Shown one piece after another: positions 21,706 through 32,639 of a stretch of 64,000 nt of DNA. A model generated the notes under the pieces. It made no database searches. It had not been told where the DNA came from and saw only the letters and a list, made by a program, of their open reading frames with translations. The position numbers and the translations under genes were made by a program. How positions within the stretch are numbered: the stretch's first letter is position 1; each line of letters begins with the position of its first letter. This DNA comes from Smallanthus sonchifolius (Eukaryota; Streptophyta; Magnoliopsida; Asterales; Asteraceae), in contig CM042042.1 of the NCBI GenBank assembly GCA_023525975.1, forward strand, positions 47,813,880-47,877,879, in the 5' to 3' direction.

Positions 21706-22096
21706 TCTATACTCTATAATAAATAAAGGTTTTGATGAGACAAATTTTTCCGCCTCTCTCTCCTATTAATTACACAATTTTTCTTTAATTGTTTTTTAAA
21801 TATTTTTTTTTCCGTCTCCCTCTTTCCTATTAAATAATAATGATTTCTACAATTATTTTTACAAACGTTTTTTATTTGAAAAAAAATATAGGTTTGTTAA
21901 TAAAACATTTTTAGAAATTGAACATTTATTTCATTCTTTTTATAAAACATTTTTTAAAAGTAACTATATGACGTTTCTAAAATTTGTATTAAAAATTATG
22001 TAATATGTCATAAATATGTAATATGTAAATATTTATTATTAAGTATATAATATTGTATTTATTCAACACGTGTAATATACGAGGTTTTTAATCTAG
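21706..22096 (+). mobile_element. Non-autonomous Helitron
   Basis: It begins TCTATACTCTATAATAAATA and ends with an ACACGTGTAATATACGAG hairpin remnant, TTTTTAAT and CTAG before a T. The inverted copy at 63567-63969 belongs to the same family (shared TATTTACATATTACATATT block). Confidence 0.75.
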
Positions 22097-22109
22097 TTAT
22101 ATATTATAT

Positions 22110-23410
22110 AAAGGTTAAAAATAAAAATGTAAAAAAACTACCGGTCAAAAAGTGAGTGGATTTGTCACTCTTCAAAGGGGTTGTCTTTTAATCTTATTTA
22201 TATTATATATTATTATTATTATTATATTTATATAATTTGTGTCAACATAAAATTCTTATTTAAAAAAGGCTTATTATTTATTTGTTTTTGTCTGGATTGT
22301 TATTATATATCCGTATCTTTTATTTATTCTCGTTCTAAGCAGATGTGTTGTATGCAGGGCCGGCCCTAAGCGGGTGTCGGGTGTATGACCGTTCATGGCT
22401 CAAAGTTTCGGGGTACTCATGTTGAAAAATGTACCTTAATCTCAGAATGCTTGAAGTGAAATAATGGAAATTGAAAAATGTGTTCACCGGAGTTTTTTTC
22501 CGACCGTTACACTATAACAAGTACAGAGCATGTGCCGTACTTTTTGGAAGATTACTGTTGTCCTTCTTCGTTGTCCAATTCTCCATGCCAAGATGATTCT
22601 TTAGTACATCTATTCTTATATCCACACAAAGAGATAATAAAAAATTATTAAAAGTATATATAGAAAAGATATTTGTGAACTATAAGAAGAAAAAGAAGAT
22701 CAATAATTGCGTCTCATTTGGAACCACAGTAATAGTGTACATGTAATATATGATCCGACACATAATATGTTTTAGATTTTTGGTAGCCGGTGAACAACAT
22801 TATTATGTATGGCTATGTTTATACGTAAGTGTTCATGAGTGAACATGTTTGATGTCGATTTTATATCTCTAAAACACTTCAGAGATATTCATAATTCATA
22901 AAAAGGGTTCGTTGACTTTACGTAGACAAACATAGCGCTATTAAAATTCATGTCCGACATCGAATTAACTATACGGGTCCATCTTCGCAAAACTCTTGAA
23001 CCCTTACCCGTTTACTCGTGGACACGTAACCGACTCTTTTAACTACTATATGGGTCACGGGTACGTATTTGCTCATAAAACGGGTACGGGTATACCCGTA
23101 CGGGCTGGGGATTACCCGTTTGCACACTCCTAAAGTTAATCACCTTTAATTTGGATTTATTTACTTAAATATTATTGTCTATAACACATCCGTGCTCTCA
23201 GAAAGAGTGTGTTACTCTTAACAATGTTAAATCACACTTTACAAGTGCTTGTAGCACTATTATACAAGTAAGTTGAGCATGGATTTTTGAAAATGTTAAA
23301 ATCGTCATTTACTTTTCCACTCGTGTAATTCGAACGTTGCCGATTCGAATCACTCCTTAAGCATATTTTCGTATAATTGTTGGTTTGAAAATAGGTCATA
23401 TGTTAGGTTG
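22110..23410. other. Spacer with transposon scraps
   Basis: A CAGGGCCGGCCCTAAG tip at about 22354 resembles the left end of the hAT element at 57985, but its partner was not located. Text near 22960-23135 (ACGGGTACGGGTATACCCGTACGGG) looks like an old MITE. No gene was seen. Confidence 0.4.
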
Positions 23411-23425
23411 TTTGCATATTCCACA

Positions 23426-23895
23426 CAAGGGCGGACCTAGTAAGAGCCGAGGGGGTTCACAGGAACCCCCCGAGTTTCGAAATTTTAGTGTAACGGTAGG
23501 TAAAAAAACTGGGGTGAACCCCCTAAAATATTATAGGGTGAACCCCCTTACGACGCCGCCCACTGCTGCTCGCTTGATCCGGTTGTGAAGCTATAAAACT
23601 AAGAACTCTTTCTTGAACTAAATGTGTGTTCTTGAACATTCATATGATTATAGGTAAAAAATTGATAGAAACAAATGAGTAGATGACTCTTAAATACAAA
23701 TTAGTTGATTTTGTGAACATTTGAAGCATAATTTTCATGTTTTTTTCTTCGTTTTAGGCCTCCAAAAATGGTTGAGCCGCCCCTGCCCGACCCGACCAAT
23801 CGAACCGAACCGAAAATTTTTATGTCCGGCCCCTATGAAATTGGATCATCTAAAAACAGTGAACCCCCTGAAAAAAATTCCTGGATCCGCCCCTG
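23426..23895. mobile_element. hAT-type non-autonomous element
   Basis: The tips CAAGGGCGGACC and GGATCCGCCCCTG are inverted, and the 8-bp target duplication ATTCCACA is perfect (23418-23425 and 23896-23903). A second hAT-like tip, GGTTGAGCCGCCCCTG, lies inside near 23770-23787, suggesting an older nested end. Confidence 0.85.
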
Positions 23896-24097
23896 ATTCC
23901 ACATCAACTATGCATTTGATTTTGGTAATAAAAAAACCAATCTTACAAACAGATACAACCTCATATATATTATAGAGGTACCCTACACAAATGTAAACAA
24001 AAATCTCTCTCAAGAAAATAAAAAATAACCATAAGTATTTAAAATTAAGTTGACAAAATTCATGAATTAAATTATCGAACAGGAGAAAAAAATTAGT

Positions 24098-24169
24098 TGT
24101 GGCTGCTGGGATTCGAGCCCAGGTCTCCACGGCCACAACGTGGAATTCTTACCACTAAACTACAGCCAC
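24098..24169 (-). tRNA. tRNA-His (anticodon GTG), copy 2
   Basis: This 72-nt minus-strand tRNA has acceptor stem GTGGCTG/CAGCCAC, anticodon stem-loop CCACG-TTGTGGC-CGTGG with perfect pairs, and a standard T-arm and A discriminator. It matches the common plant nuclear tRNA-His. A T-run follows on the minus strand for Pol III termination. Its 5' flank (24170-24370) is homologous to that of copy 1. Confidence 0.95.
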
Positions 24170-24487
24170 ATTTTTGTTTATTTCTCAACGAAAATTATTA
24201 ATTCCATTAGATTGTACAACGCACGTACTTTGACGACGGTCATTCAGTTGTTGACTTACATAACTGAGAGCGCATGATTATACCTTGTATAATTAGTTAA
24301 AAATTAATTCATAGACATATTAAACTAAGTGTTATTATCTAAAATATAATTATATAAAAGAGTAAATTACAAATTATGTCCTTTCAATTTATAAAAAAAT
24401 ACAGATTATATTCTTTGTCTTAAAAAAGTTACATTGGTATATTTGATGTCTTTTTTTATAACATTTATACACATTTAGTTATTTCCT

Positions 24488-24606
24488 CTAACTGATGTTA
24501 AGTTAGTCATATGCAAAGCACATTAAGACAACATAGTTTTTTTTAACAATCTAACTGATGTTAAGTTAGTCATATGCAAAACACATTAAAAAAACATAGT
24601 TATTTT
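24488..24606 (+). repeat. Two tandem ~60-bp repeats
   Basis: TCTAACTGATGTTAAGTTAG followed by TCATATGCAAA and CACATTAA occurs twice, with small differences between units. Confidence 0.75.
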
Positions 24607-24861
24607 AACACTAAAGGACAATAAATTTGATTTTGGCTAGAAATAATTATCTCACCCTCTCTATATCTAACTTTATAGAAAAATACAGATTATATTCTTA
24701 CCCCCTGCATTTGATTTCTTCACAATCGATTTAACTCTCCACATCTATGAGCAAACTTCGATAATGGTGGTTTTAAGCTCATGTATCTAGAACTCACTGA
24801 TACAAATGAAATTGTACTTGTCAAGAACTAATCCAACAATTTTTGATGGTCCTATTTGAAA

Positions 24862-25298
24862 CTAGCTTAGAACCTTGTGTTTATACACGCGATAAAAAAT
24901 ATCAATACAAAAAATTTCTTAATTTTTTATTTATATGTTTTACATGTGTAAAAATGTATTACATGTACGAAGGTTAAAAAAAATTCAAAATATGTAAAAA
25001 TTAACATATAATTGGGTTTCAAAAATACGTTAATTACTATTTAATGCAATTTCACTTTCATTACTATTTGATTCAAAATAAAACTTACATAATTATATTT
25101 TAAAGTTTCTTATAATAACGGATAATTTAAAATAAATTTGTTTTATTAGTATAATTAATATTTTTTTAAAAATATATTATTATTAAAATATAGATATGTA
25201 TGTAATAAGAGAGAGAAAGAGACGGAAAAAAAATGATAAAAATGAATATAGAGACGACACATAACATGTAAAAACCTTTATTTATTATATAATATAGA
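24862..25298 (-). mobile_element. Non-autonomous Helitron (minus strand)
   Basis: On the minus strand it begins TCTATATTATATAATAAATA and ends with a GCGTGTATAAACACAAGG hairpin remnant, TTCTAAG and CTAG before a T. The interior (TTGGGTTTCAAAAATACG, ATTTGATT.AAAATAAAA) is the same family as the array at 40229-41664. Confidence 0.8.
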
Positions 25299-25299
25299 T

Positions 25300-25882
25300 T
25301 GAGTACCGTAAGGTCGAAGTAAGAATTTCAATTGGGATTGTGTGTGTGAAACAACACTTCCTGACATCTCATCGTATAAATGAAAAAATTGAATTGTTGC
25401 AAGATGGGGGAGAAAGTTTTAAGGTGAATAGGTGTCTCTGGTCGGAGAAGAATAACACAGATACAGTAATGATGGTGATTGTGTTTTGAAGGTCCGCGGA
25501 TGAATAAGATGCAACGATGATGGTGGTTTGAAGGTCCGCGGTTGAACAAGATGATGATAAAAATTTATATACTTTTGTTTTTATTTAATATTTTAAAATG
25601 ACCCTCACAATTCTTTCAGTTTATTACATAAATTGCTCTTTTATGGTAAAATGATAATTATACCCTCACGTGCAAGACAGTGATGACTAGATTTAATAGA
25701 AAATGATAACTTCAGTTAGTGAAAATGAGAAAATATATGTAAATGTTTAAAAAAAAGAAATCTGATGTAACTTTTAAAACCAAAATATATAATTTCTAGT
25801 TTTCTGTAAAGTTAATTAAAGAACATAATTTTGTAATTTAAATTATATAAAATTTATTATTTTCTTTATAGTAATGTGACTA
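25300..25882. other. Spacer
   Basis: AT-rich, no gene. A repeated GGTCCGCGG word occurs at 25491 and 25532 in a partly duplicated GATGAT-rich stretch. Confidence 0.4.
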
Positions 25883-26635
25883 TCTATCCTAATAAACGAA
25901 AATCCTTTAAGGACACACGTGTCATGTTATCAGCCCATGGTTTTCCCGCTCAAACCACCAACTCTTTTTGATTACACGCGGATCTCTCCTCGAATCTATG
26001 GGTCGTTCACGTTACAGAAACCCAATTCTTATTCTGCCTCCTCTCGCTTCCATATTCTCTCTAAATGAAACCCTAATCCATCTTCTACCATCGCCGACGA
26101 TCTCTCATCGAATCTATCTCTCCTCTGATTTATCAAAGGTATGTTCCATCTTGAAAAACCCTAATCCATCTTGATTGTTGTATTTATGGAGTAATGTTTG
26201 GGGATATGGTTTTTTATCGATTTTAGATTTGCTTTTTTTGGGATCGTGATATGAACAGGTATTGCAGGTTTTAGGGTTCGTACCGTTGATCTGAGACTGG
26301 CAACAAAATTGATCGGAAATCGAAGGTGATTGAAACAATTTCGGGTAACTTGGTGTTCTTGATTGCTGGAGGTAATGAACTCAACGCGAATGATGCCAAG
26401 GGGTTTTTATTGTCTTATTATTTGTTTTGCTTTGCCCCCTTTTCGTTTTTTTGTCATGGGATTCGTATTAAAACCTTCAACCTTGCACAAAAACATTCAT
26501 GGTTATTTAGAAAGCTCATAACCAAATTGGTGAGTATTAGCAAAAAAGATTATCAATAAAATGAAGAATTTATGAGCCCATGACCCAATTAACAAATGTA
26601 ATCAAATAACCAACAAACAGTTTCTTCCTTTTCAG

Positions 26636-27290
26636 ATTTGGTAAGAGGACTGTTCAAGGTATTCTTAAAGATGCCTGGAACGTATTAACGCTCTATTATT
26701 TGAACAATTTTGTTAATGGTACAAAACAGGTCAGCATGCTTTCTTTTGATGCAGTTAAAGTTTTTTCTTCAGAAGATTATTATATCAGAACCATTTTAAA
26801 ATTAAAAACAGTTTGTTTGACATTTAGAGTCAAAGTAGGACTACTAATATGAATTTTTTGTGATTTATTAGTTTACTTTGTGTGTTTTTACACATTCAGG
26901 ATTCAATTGATCTACTGCAGTAAGTAGTGCAATCTGAAGAAATACCAGAATTGCCAATCAAACTGTTCAAATTTCATTCCTCGACAATTTCCGCGTCAGA
27001 GGTCTGATCGTTTTGCAGTCCTTCTCGCTTGCTTTAGCAGTGATCACAATGGGATTCCTTTGCACTCATGCGAGGTGAAACTTTCCAAGAAAGTAAAATC
27101 TAATATTTTTAATGGTAGATGTATATATAATTTGTTTTTGTTTTGAGTACTTATTGAACCTTGCATCTTTTATGCGGTTCGAGACGATCTTTGGCAGTCA
27201 CTATTTTCTTTTTTCTGGGCGGGACTGAGTATTGCTGTAAATGGTCAACTTTTTTGTAATCGACCATGTTTGCACAAACCTCCCAGCTGA
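26636..27290 (+). pseudogene. 3' end of a SAC-domain phosphoinositide phosphatase gene, captured by a Helitron
   Basis: Three exon-like blocks encode the C-terminus of plant SAC6/7/8-type phosphatases, ER membrane proteins that dephosphorylate phosphoinositides. Block 1 (26636-26729, after a TTTTCAG acceptor, before a GTCAGC donor) gives FGKRTVQGILKDAWNVL and YYLNNFVNGTKQ. Block 2 (from 26900) begins DSIDLLQ but meets TAA at once; further on, another frame gives LALAVITMGFL, part of a membrane segment. Block 3 (from 27177) gives WAGLSIAVNGQLFCNRP and LHKPPS before a TGA at 27288-27290; its AG acceptor is lost. The catalytic CX5R region is absent. The frame breaks and missing N-terminus show a dead fragment. 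Assignment to SAC rests on the GTKQDxIDLLQ and FCNRPxLHKP signatures. Confidence 0.75.
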
Positions 27291-27615
27291 TTAATGAGCC
27301 CGTTATTAATTTAAATTTGAATAAACTGATTGAGGAGGTTTTTATGCATTATTAGATGTCACATTTTTTGTGACTTACGACACATTTAATCCTTTTCCCT
27401 TTTAACTAATTTTCTTCATTTTTCCTGCTTGACCCGTTAAACATAAAATTTAACCCAGTTTGACAAATTATAAAGTAAATGAGTCAAAACTTTTACTTTT
27501 AGCGGTGCTTCTAAATTGGGTGAAACTATGGTTTTAAAACCATTTGATTGTTGGAACTCAACACAGGTCTTTTTGGTCATTCCATAAAGGATCTTAATTT
27601 TTGAATGTTTTTCAG

Positions 27616-27810
27616 GTTCCTGTAACTGGTCTGAAAACCCCATTCCATAATAGATTGCTGAAACATGTGGCTGAAGAAGTTTGCAAAGATGATTATGAAA
27701 CTCTGATTGATACTCATGTTGGCAAATCCATCATTAATCCTCTTAATAAACACATTTTATGTTCCGGGATGGCCAGGAGAGAAGAGGATATAAAGAAACA
27801 TTTTATGTAA
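27616..27810 (+). pseudogene. Exon-like fragment of unknown origin in the Helitron
   Basis: After a TTTTTCAG acceptor, an uninterrupted 64-codon frame ends with TAA at 27808-27810. It encodes KTPFHNRLLKHVAEEVCKDD and, later, INPLNKHILCSGMARREED. I do not recognise the family. It follows the SAC fragment but is separated from its stop by over 300 bp of non-coding DNA, so it is probably a second captured gene piece. Confidence 0.45.
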
Positions 27811-27904
27811 TATGTAATTATTTGTTATAAGAAGTATTTATAAATTTCTTTATTGTATTTATTTTAATATTCAACCTCGTGTAATAGACGGGTCTCTAAC
27901 CTAG

Positions 27905-28030
27905 TATATAATAACTAAAAATATTCTTCAATTGCATAAGATCATTCTTATACTTGACCTTGGTATTTACTTCGGTTGTTCCACAAGTGGCCTTGTATCC
28001 GGAGTCTACAATATCCATGATCAATATTAA
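27905..28030 (+). repeat. Degenerate copy of the end of the inverted-repeat arm
   Basis: AATATTCTTCAATTGCATAA, TCTTATACTTGACCT, GGTATTTACTTCGGTTGTTCC and ATATCCATGATCAAT follow the order of the right arm at about 13822-13920, with many substitutions. The arm is therefore a member of a dispersed repeat family. Confidence 0.7.
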
Positions 28031-28075
28031 ATTGCAATATAAGATCCTTATCGCATATTTAAAAATGGTTATTCT

Positions 28076-28294
28076 GGGACATGTTCAATTAAGAACCATC
28101 ATTTTGGCGAGAACCAAAAGAACCATGTATTTTTACACAAATATAAGGATGTATATATGCATTTATGCACATATAAAGTAAGGATGCATGTATACATTTG
28201 TGCACATATAAAGTAAGGATGCATGTATACATTTGTGTAATAATGTATGGTTCTTTTGGTTCTCAAAATGATGGTTCTCAATTGAACATGTCTC
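28076..28294. mobile_element. Mutator-like MITE with long inverted repeats
   Basis: This 219-bp element has terminal inverted repeats of about 55 bp, starting GGGACATGTTCAATTAAGAA and, from the other end, GAGACATGTTCAATTGAGAA. It is flanked by the perfect 10-bp target duplication TGGTTATTCT (28066-28075 and 28295-28304). A 9-11 bp duplication with long inverted repeats is the Mutator pattern. The loop has two near-identical CACATATAAAGTAAGGATGC units. Confidence 0.85.
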
Positions 28295-28304
28295 TGGTTA
28301 TTCT

Positions 28305-29200
28305 TTACACGAAACAAAAATATTAGATTCTAGGCTGCCTAATATAACTCGTTAATTCTAGGTTGACTAATATTAATAACTCGTTCTATAGAACATGACT
28401 TTAATAAATAAATTAACCCGGTCACGGCTAGTTTAATTAACGAGTAAACTTCTTAACTCCTTTAATAGTATTTAAAAACATTTGTATTTTAGTAAGGGTT
28501 ATTTAAAACAAAATTTAATATTTAAATTTTAATTTTAATTTTCTTCTAACTTTTTAAACTGAAATCAATTTTTCATCTTGAATGTATCACCTTTTATGTT
28601 CAAACAACTTTATTCATTAATACACATCCGGGCTATCGTTCTCCGAACATTTCCCTTTGTTTTTTTCTAATCTCGAGCTATATATGTAAAACCAAGTTTG
28701 CTATTTAGGAAAGAGACATAAGGAAACGAAAACAATCAAACTAACATCAATTGCCAAAAAAAAGTTTTATTTGAGCTTGTGTAATGATTATTAAAATTGT
28801 TACTAAATCACTAAATATTACTTATATTCCTAAATGAACACTAAATGAGCCAGCCCAAAACATGACCCGAACACAACACGATTTTAAGTGTATCCGACAC
28901 GACATGAATAAATATATTGGTCGTGTTCGGTTGAACAGTTCAACCCGCCAACCTAAAATCCGTCAGTCCAACACGATTGACACCCATAGATGCTCCGGAA
29001 AGACATGAATATTAAAATTGGTACCAAATAAAAGATCAAATGTTATTACTATAGAAATCATAAAGGTTTATAGACCAGAAAAGTTACAATATAGCTTTGA
29101 ACTTGTATATCAGTCAACAAAATATACTTTTCTATAATTCTAAGGCTCGAAACTAAACTCGGGTTTTTTTGCTTAACAAGCAAATTTCTTATTCAAATCG
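28305..29200. other. Spacer downstream of AAA-ATPase gene 1
   Basis: AT-rich, no gene recognised. A degenerate MITE-like stretch lies near 28840-28990 (CACGATTGACACCC tip). The 3' untranslated region of the AAA-ATPase gene should lie near 29100-29200. Confidence 0.4.
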
Positions 29201-31917
29201 TTACGGAACAATTTCTACCTTTCCGATTTCTTGTTTCTCATCTCTCTCTTTTGCCTCTTTTGCAGTCAATTCTTCTTGTTCCTTCGCCTTCGCTTTTGCT
29301 TTAGCCTCTTCATTCTCCTTCCTCTTCACATCAAAAAACGCAACAAGCCCACCAAGAGCAATGTCGGGATCGCTATCCTTGAGTAGTTGCTCTGCGACTT
29401 CAGCCGGGGTGATCTCCACCTCACCAATCAACTCCTCAATTTCTTCAAAACGATCATGTTCACTGATCCCAAGATAGTTGGATGCTAGCAACCGAAACCC
29501 ACAGGGAGTACAATACGACATGTTGATGTGAACGTCCATACGACCCGGACGAAGAAGCGCCGGGTCGAGTTTGTCTTTTCGGTTTGTGGTGAATATTATA
29601 ATTCTTTCGTCACCACAACTTGACCATAAACCATCGATAAAGTTAAGAAACCCCGATAATGTCACCTAATTAAAAAAACATTATTAATTTTTTTTATTAT
29701 ATAATAATAATAATAATCTCTCTTATAATAAAAAACTAAATGGTTTTGTCACTTGGCATCACCATATTCAACTTCATAACTTTTTCCCCCAAATCACATT
29801 TATATCCTCCATTTAATACTTACATGTTTATTCTTTTTTAAATTACATAAATAAACATTTTATAATTATTACCACTAGCTCACATTTTTTTAAAATTATT
29901 ATCAAAAGTTAATACTTTAAAAAAATCAAGAATTAAAAAACAAGAGATTTAAAAAAAAAACGAGTTTTTAAAGTTTTATTATTAAAAAAATTAAAATTTT
30001 AATATAAAACACAAGATTTTTTTTAATTTTACATATAAAATTTAAAAATTCTATATTTGTATTTTAAAAAAAATATGTGTTCAATTAAAGTTTACTAATA
30101 TTTATTTAGTAGTTTTTTAATTAAATTTGATATTTATAAACAAATTTTTTATTTTGATTTATAAATTTTAATACTTAGTTTTTAATAAAATTAAGAAACT
30201 TGCAAATAATTATTTTTAAAACTGTATTGTATTTTAAACTTTATTTTTTTTAAATGACGAGATTTTTTTTCTTCAAAAAACATATTTACAAACTTCAATT
30301 TGAATTTATTAGTTTTAAATTTTTTATATTTAATTCTGAAATTTTAAATTCATTTGTGTCGAAATATTAAGGAATGAAATTTTTAAATTTGGAGTTGTAA
30401 ATTTTGAATTTAAAATACGATATATTGTTGAAATTTAGTTTTAAATTTTATTTGTATCTTTTTATTATTTTTTAATGAGAGATTTAGTATTAAAAGTTTA
30501 ACGAGATTTTTCGCATACAAGTACAAATAGTACCCGTCAAACAGAGCATATTGATGAAAGTTTTATAATCTCCTGATTTTGTAAATGGATTTACATTATC
30601 AGGTTTGTCAAACCATAAATTAGTTTTAATTGTCAGTGTTTCAGTTATGCTATTAATAAATATTGGCGAAAAATTGGTTTAGGTAATGTAACAAGTCTTT
30701 AGATCAAATCACATGTAATCCCGTTTTATAATATCAAATTTGTATAAAAAGAGATATTTATCAATATAATCTTAACGTTTCACCCCGTGTAATATAATCT
30801 TAACGTTTCAGCACGTGTAACACACGGGGTTAAAGCTAGTAATAATAATAATATTAAAATGTACCCTTTGTTCTTCATGGAACCCTCGCCGGTGGTGGTG
30901 TTGAATAAAAGCTTTAACCGCTGCCGCATCAGCATCCGCTCGATCATGCAACTCCATTGAGCAATCAATGTCCTCAACCACTAGTATGGACCGGTTCGCC
31001 GTCGCCACCAGTAACCTCCGCAGCTCGGAGTTTGACCTAATATCAGTCAACTCCAAGTCATAAATGTCAAAATTCAAGTAATTCGCCATGGCCGCAATCA
31101 AGCTTGATTTCCCCGTCCCCGGCGGACCGTACAACAGGTAACCTCTCTTCCACGCCTTTCCGACCTTCCGGTAATACTCTCTCCTCTCTAAAAACATATC
31201 CAAATCCTTCATAACCGTCTCCTTCACATTACTATCCATCGCTAGCGTGGCAAATCTCGCCGGATGGTCGAGATTCACCGACGTCCACGCCGTAGGATGG
31301 CTAGAATACACTACCTTCGTATCGACGGTGAATAGCTTCACGGTTTTCTCTTCTAGTTTTTTATTTTTGGCGTCGGTAAGTATGAACGGTAAATACTCGT
31401 TCAACGCCAGATCTCTGTGTTTCCGGTGAAACGTGAGCTCCAACGATCGTTGATCTGATCTGCTGGAGGAACCGTTCATATCATCGTTATTGTAATATTC
31501 TCTCGTCGGCGTCCTCTTAGAAACCAGAGACCAGTTGAATTTGACCCCATTGTAAACATCGGTGAAGCTCTCGTTGATTTCCATGGCGACGTTGATGCGC
31601 TTCTCGCTAGGGTTTTTGGTGACCTTCAGACGTTGAATTTCAGGAGATACTTTGCCGGCAAGGTAGAGTTGAGTGGCGTTATAGATCTCGTTTTCGCGAA
31701 ATCCGTCGTATTCGTAGATCACCATGGTTAACTGTCTGGATAGCTTGTTGATGAAATTGCGGAGGCCGAGATGGAGGTAGTCATGAAATTCAGGAGGCAA
31801 GTAGTCGCGAGCGACACTGCGAGCCACCATCGCCGCCGCGGCGACGGATCCAACGGTGGAAATAATGGTTTTCGCGGTGGCGATTTTGGATTCAGTAGAC
31901 GACGAGGAGGAGGACAT
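29201..31917 (-). CDS. AAA-ATPase of the plant BCS1/AATP1 (ASD) family, copy 1
   Basis: Exon 1 is 31917-30865 (351 codons) and exon 2 is 29665-29201 (154 codons plus stop), together 505 residues, the normal family length. The join is phase 0: donor AGG|GTACAT, acceptor ATTAG|GTG. A hydrophobic segment (about 17-35) is a likely membrane anchor. The AAA-associated N-terminal domain follows (about 38-135). The ATPase core has Walker A GPPGTGKSS (264-272), Walker B ILVVEDIDCS (311-320), then in exon 2 GLWSSCGDERIIIFTTNRK (sensor 1) and LRPGRMD with the arginine residues. The C-terminus ends in a charged Lys/Glu/Ala-rich tail. Plant members act at mitochondrial or ER membranes and often respond to stress; the substrate here is unknown. 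The intron contains a Helitron; without it the intron would be 76 bp. The paralogue at 54844-56312 is broken. Confidence 0.93.
29717..30839 (+). mobile_element. Helitron inside the AAA-ATPase intron
   Basis: On the plus strand, opposite to the gene, it begins TCTCTCTTATAATAAAAAAC and ends with the CACGTGTAACACACGGGG hairpin, TTAAAG and CTAG before a T. It is 1,123 bp, very AT-rich and non-coding. An ATAATAAT tract flanks both sides. The 90-bp intron at the same place in the paralogue is the empty counterpart. The element lies over 20 bp from either splice site. Confidence 0.85.
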
Positions 31918-32002
31918 TATTGAAATGAAGGGCTGGGATTGAGCGGGGGTTTGTAAGGAAATGGAGATCGATGGGTGGTGTTTGTTGTGGAAATGATGTG
32001 GG

Positions 32003-32009
32003 TTTTATA
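32003..32009 (-). promoter_or_regulatory. TATA box of AAA-ATPase gene 1
   Basis: TATAAAA on the minus strand, within the CACTATAAAACCCAC context and about 85 bp upstream of the ATG. The same context lies upstream of the paralogue (56388-56394), supporting its role. Confidence 0.7.
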
Positions 32010-32159
32010 GTGTGGGGGTGGGTATTGACTTTGAAAATCAGGTGTGTTGACGTGGAAAATATTGTAAAGAGAGAGAGAGGGATGCATAAAAGTCAAAACG
32101 TAAGGAAAACTTTCTGGAAATTGCAGAGAAGGGACCCCATAAAAACAATAATAAATTAA

Positions 32160-32620
32160 CAGAGTAAAATAGACGGATTTTGTTATGATTTATCAAAATT
32201 TTGGATTACTTTACACGGATGGTGCATGCGTTTTGCATTTTATAACACATTTAGTCTACAAACTTTATCAAAACTACATGTAAGGTTCCTATGGCTTGCA
32301 CTTTGTAACGTATTTAGTCTCTAACTTGTACCTTCTAAAACTTTTAGATTTGTTAGTTGGGGACTAAATAGTTTAGTGAGCGTGACCGGTTTATACAATC
32401 ATTATTTAATCATTAAATTCTTTTATTTATTTTTAAATTGTTGTTTATTTAAAAAATATAACTAACTATAAAAAAACATAATAATACTTATTTTTCAAGC
32501 ATTACAAAAAGATAATTAAAATAATAACATAATAATACTAAAATTACATTCCGTATCTCTCAATTTCTGTTCATAAAATATAGTTTCATATCAATGGTTT
32601 TTTTTGTCTTGCATTCCTTT
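32160..32620. other. Spacer upstream of AAA-ATPase gene 1
   Basis: AT-rich; no gene or defined repeat recognised. Confidence 0.4.
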
Positions 32621-32639
32621 ATTCAATCTTTATCTTGGT

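Larger units (their letters stand above)
25883..27904 (+). mobile_element. Gene-capturing Helitron (2.0 kb)
   Basis: It starts TCTATCCTAATAAACG after an A and ends with a CCTCGTGTAATAGACGGG hairpin, TCTCTAAC and CTAG before a T. The interior contains exons of a SAC-domain phosphatase gene with their introns, plus another exon-like fragment. No RepHel protein is present. It sits in a degenerate copy of the repeat that forms the big inverted-repeat arms (homology resumes at 27905). Confidence 0.8.

Noticed and set aside
23721..24136. Open frames around tRNA-His copy 2
   Set aside because: They overlap the tRNA or an hAT element and lack domains.
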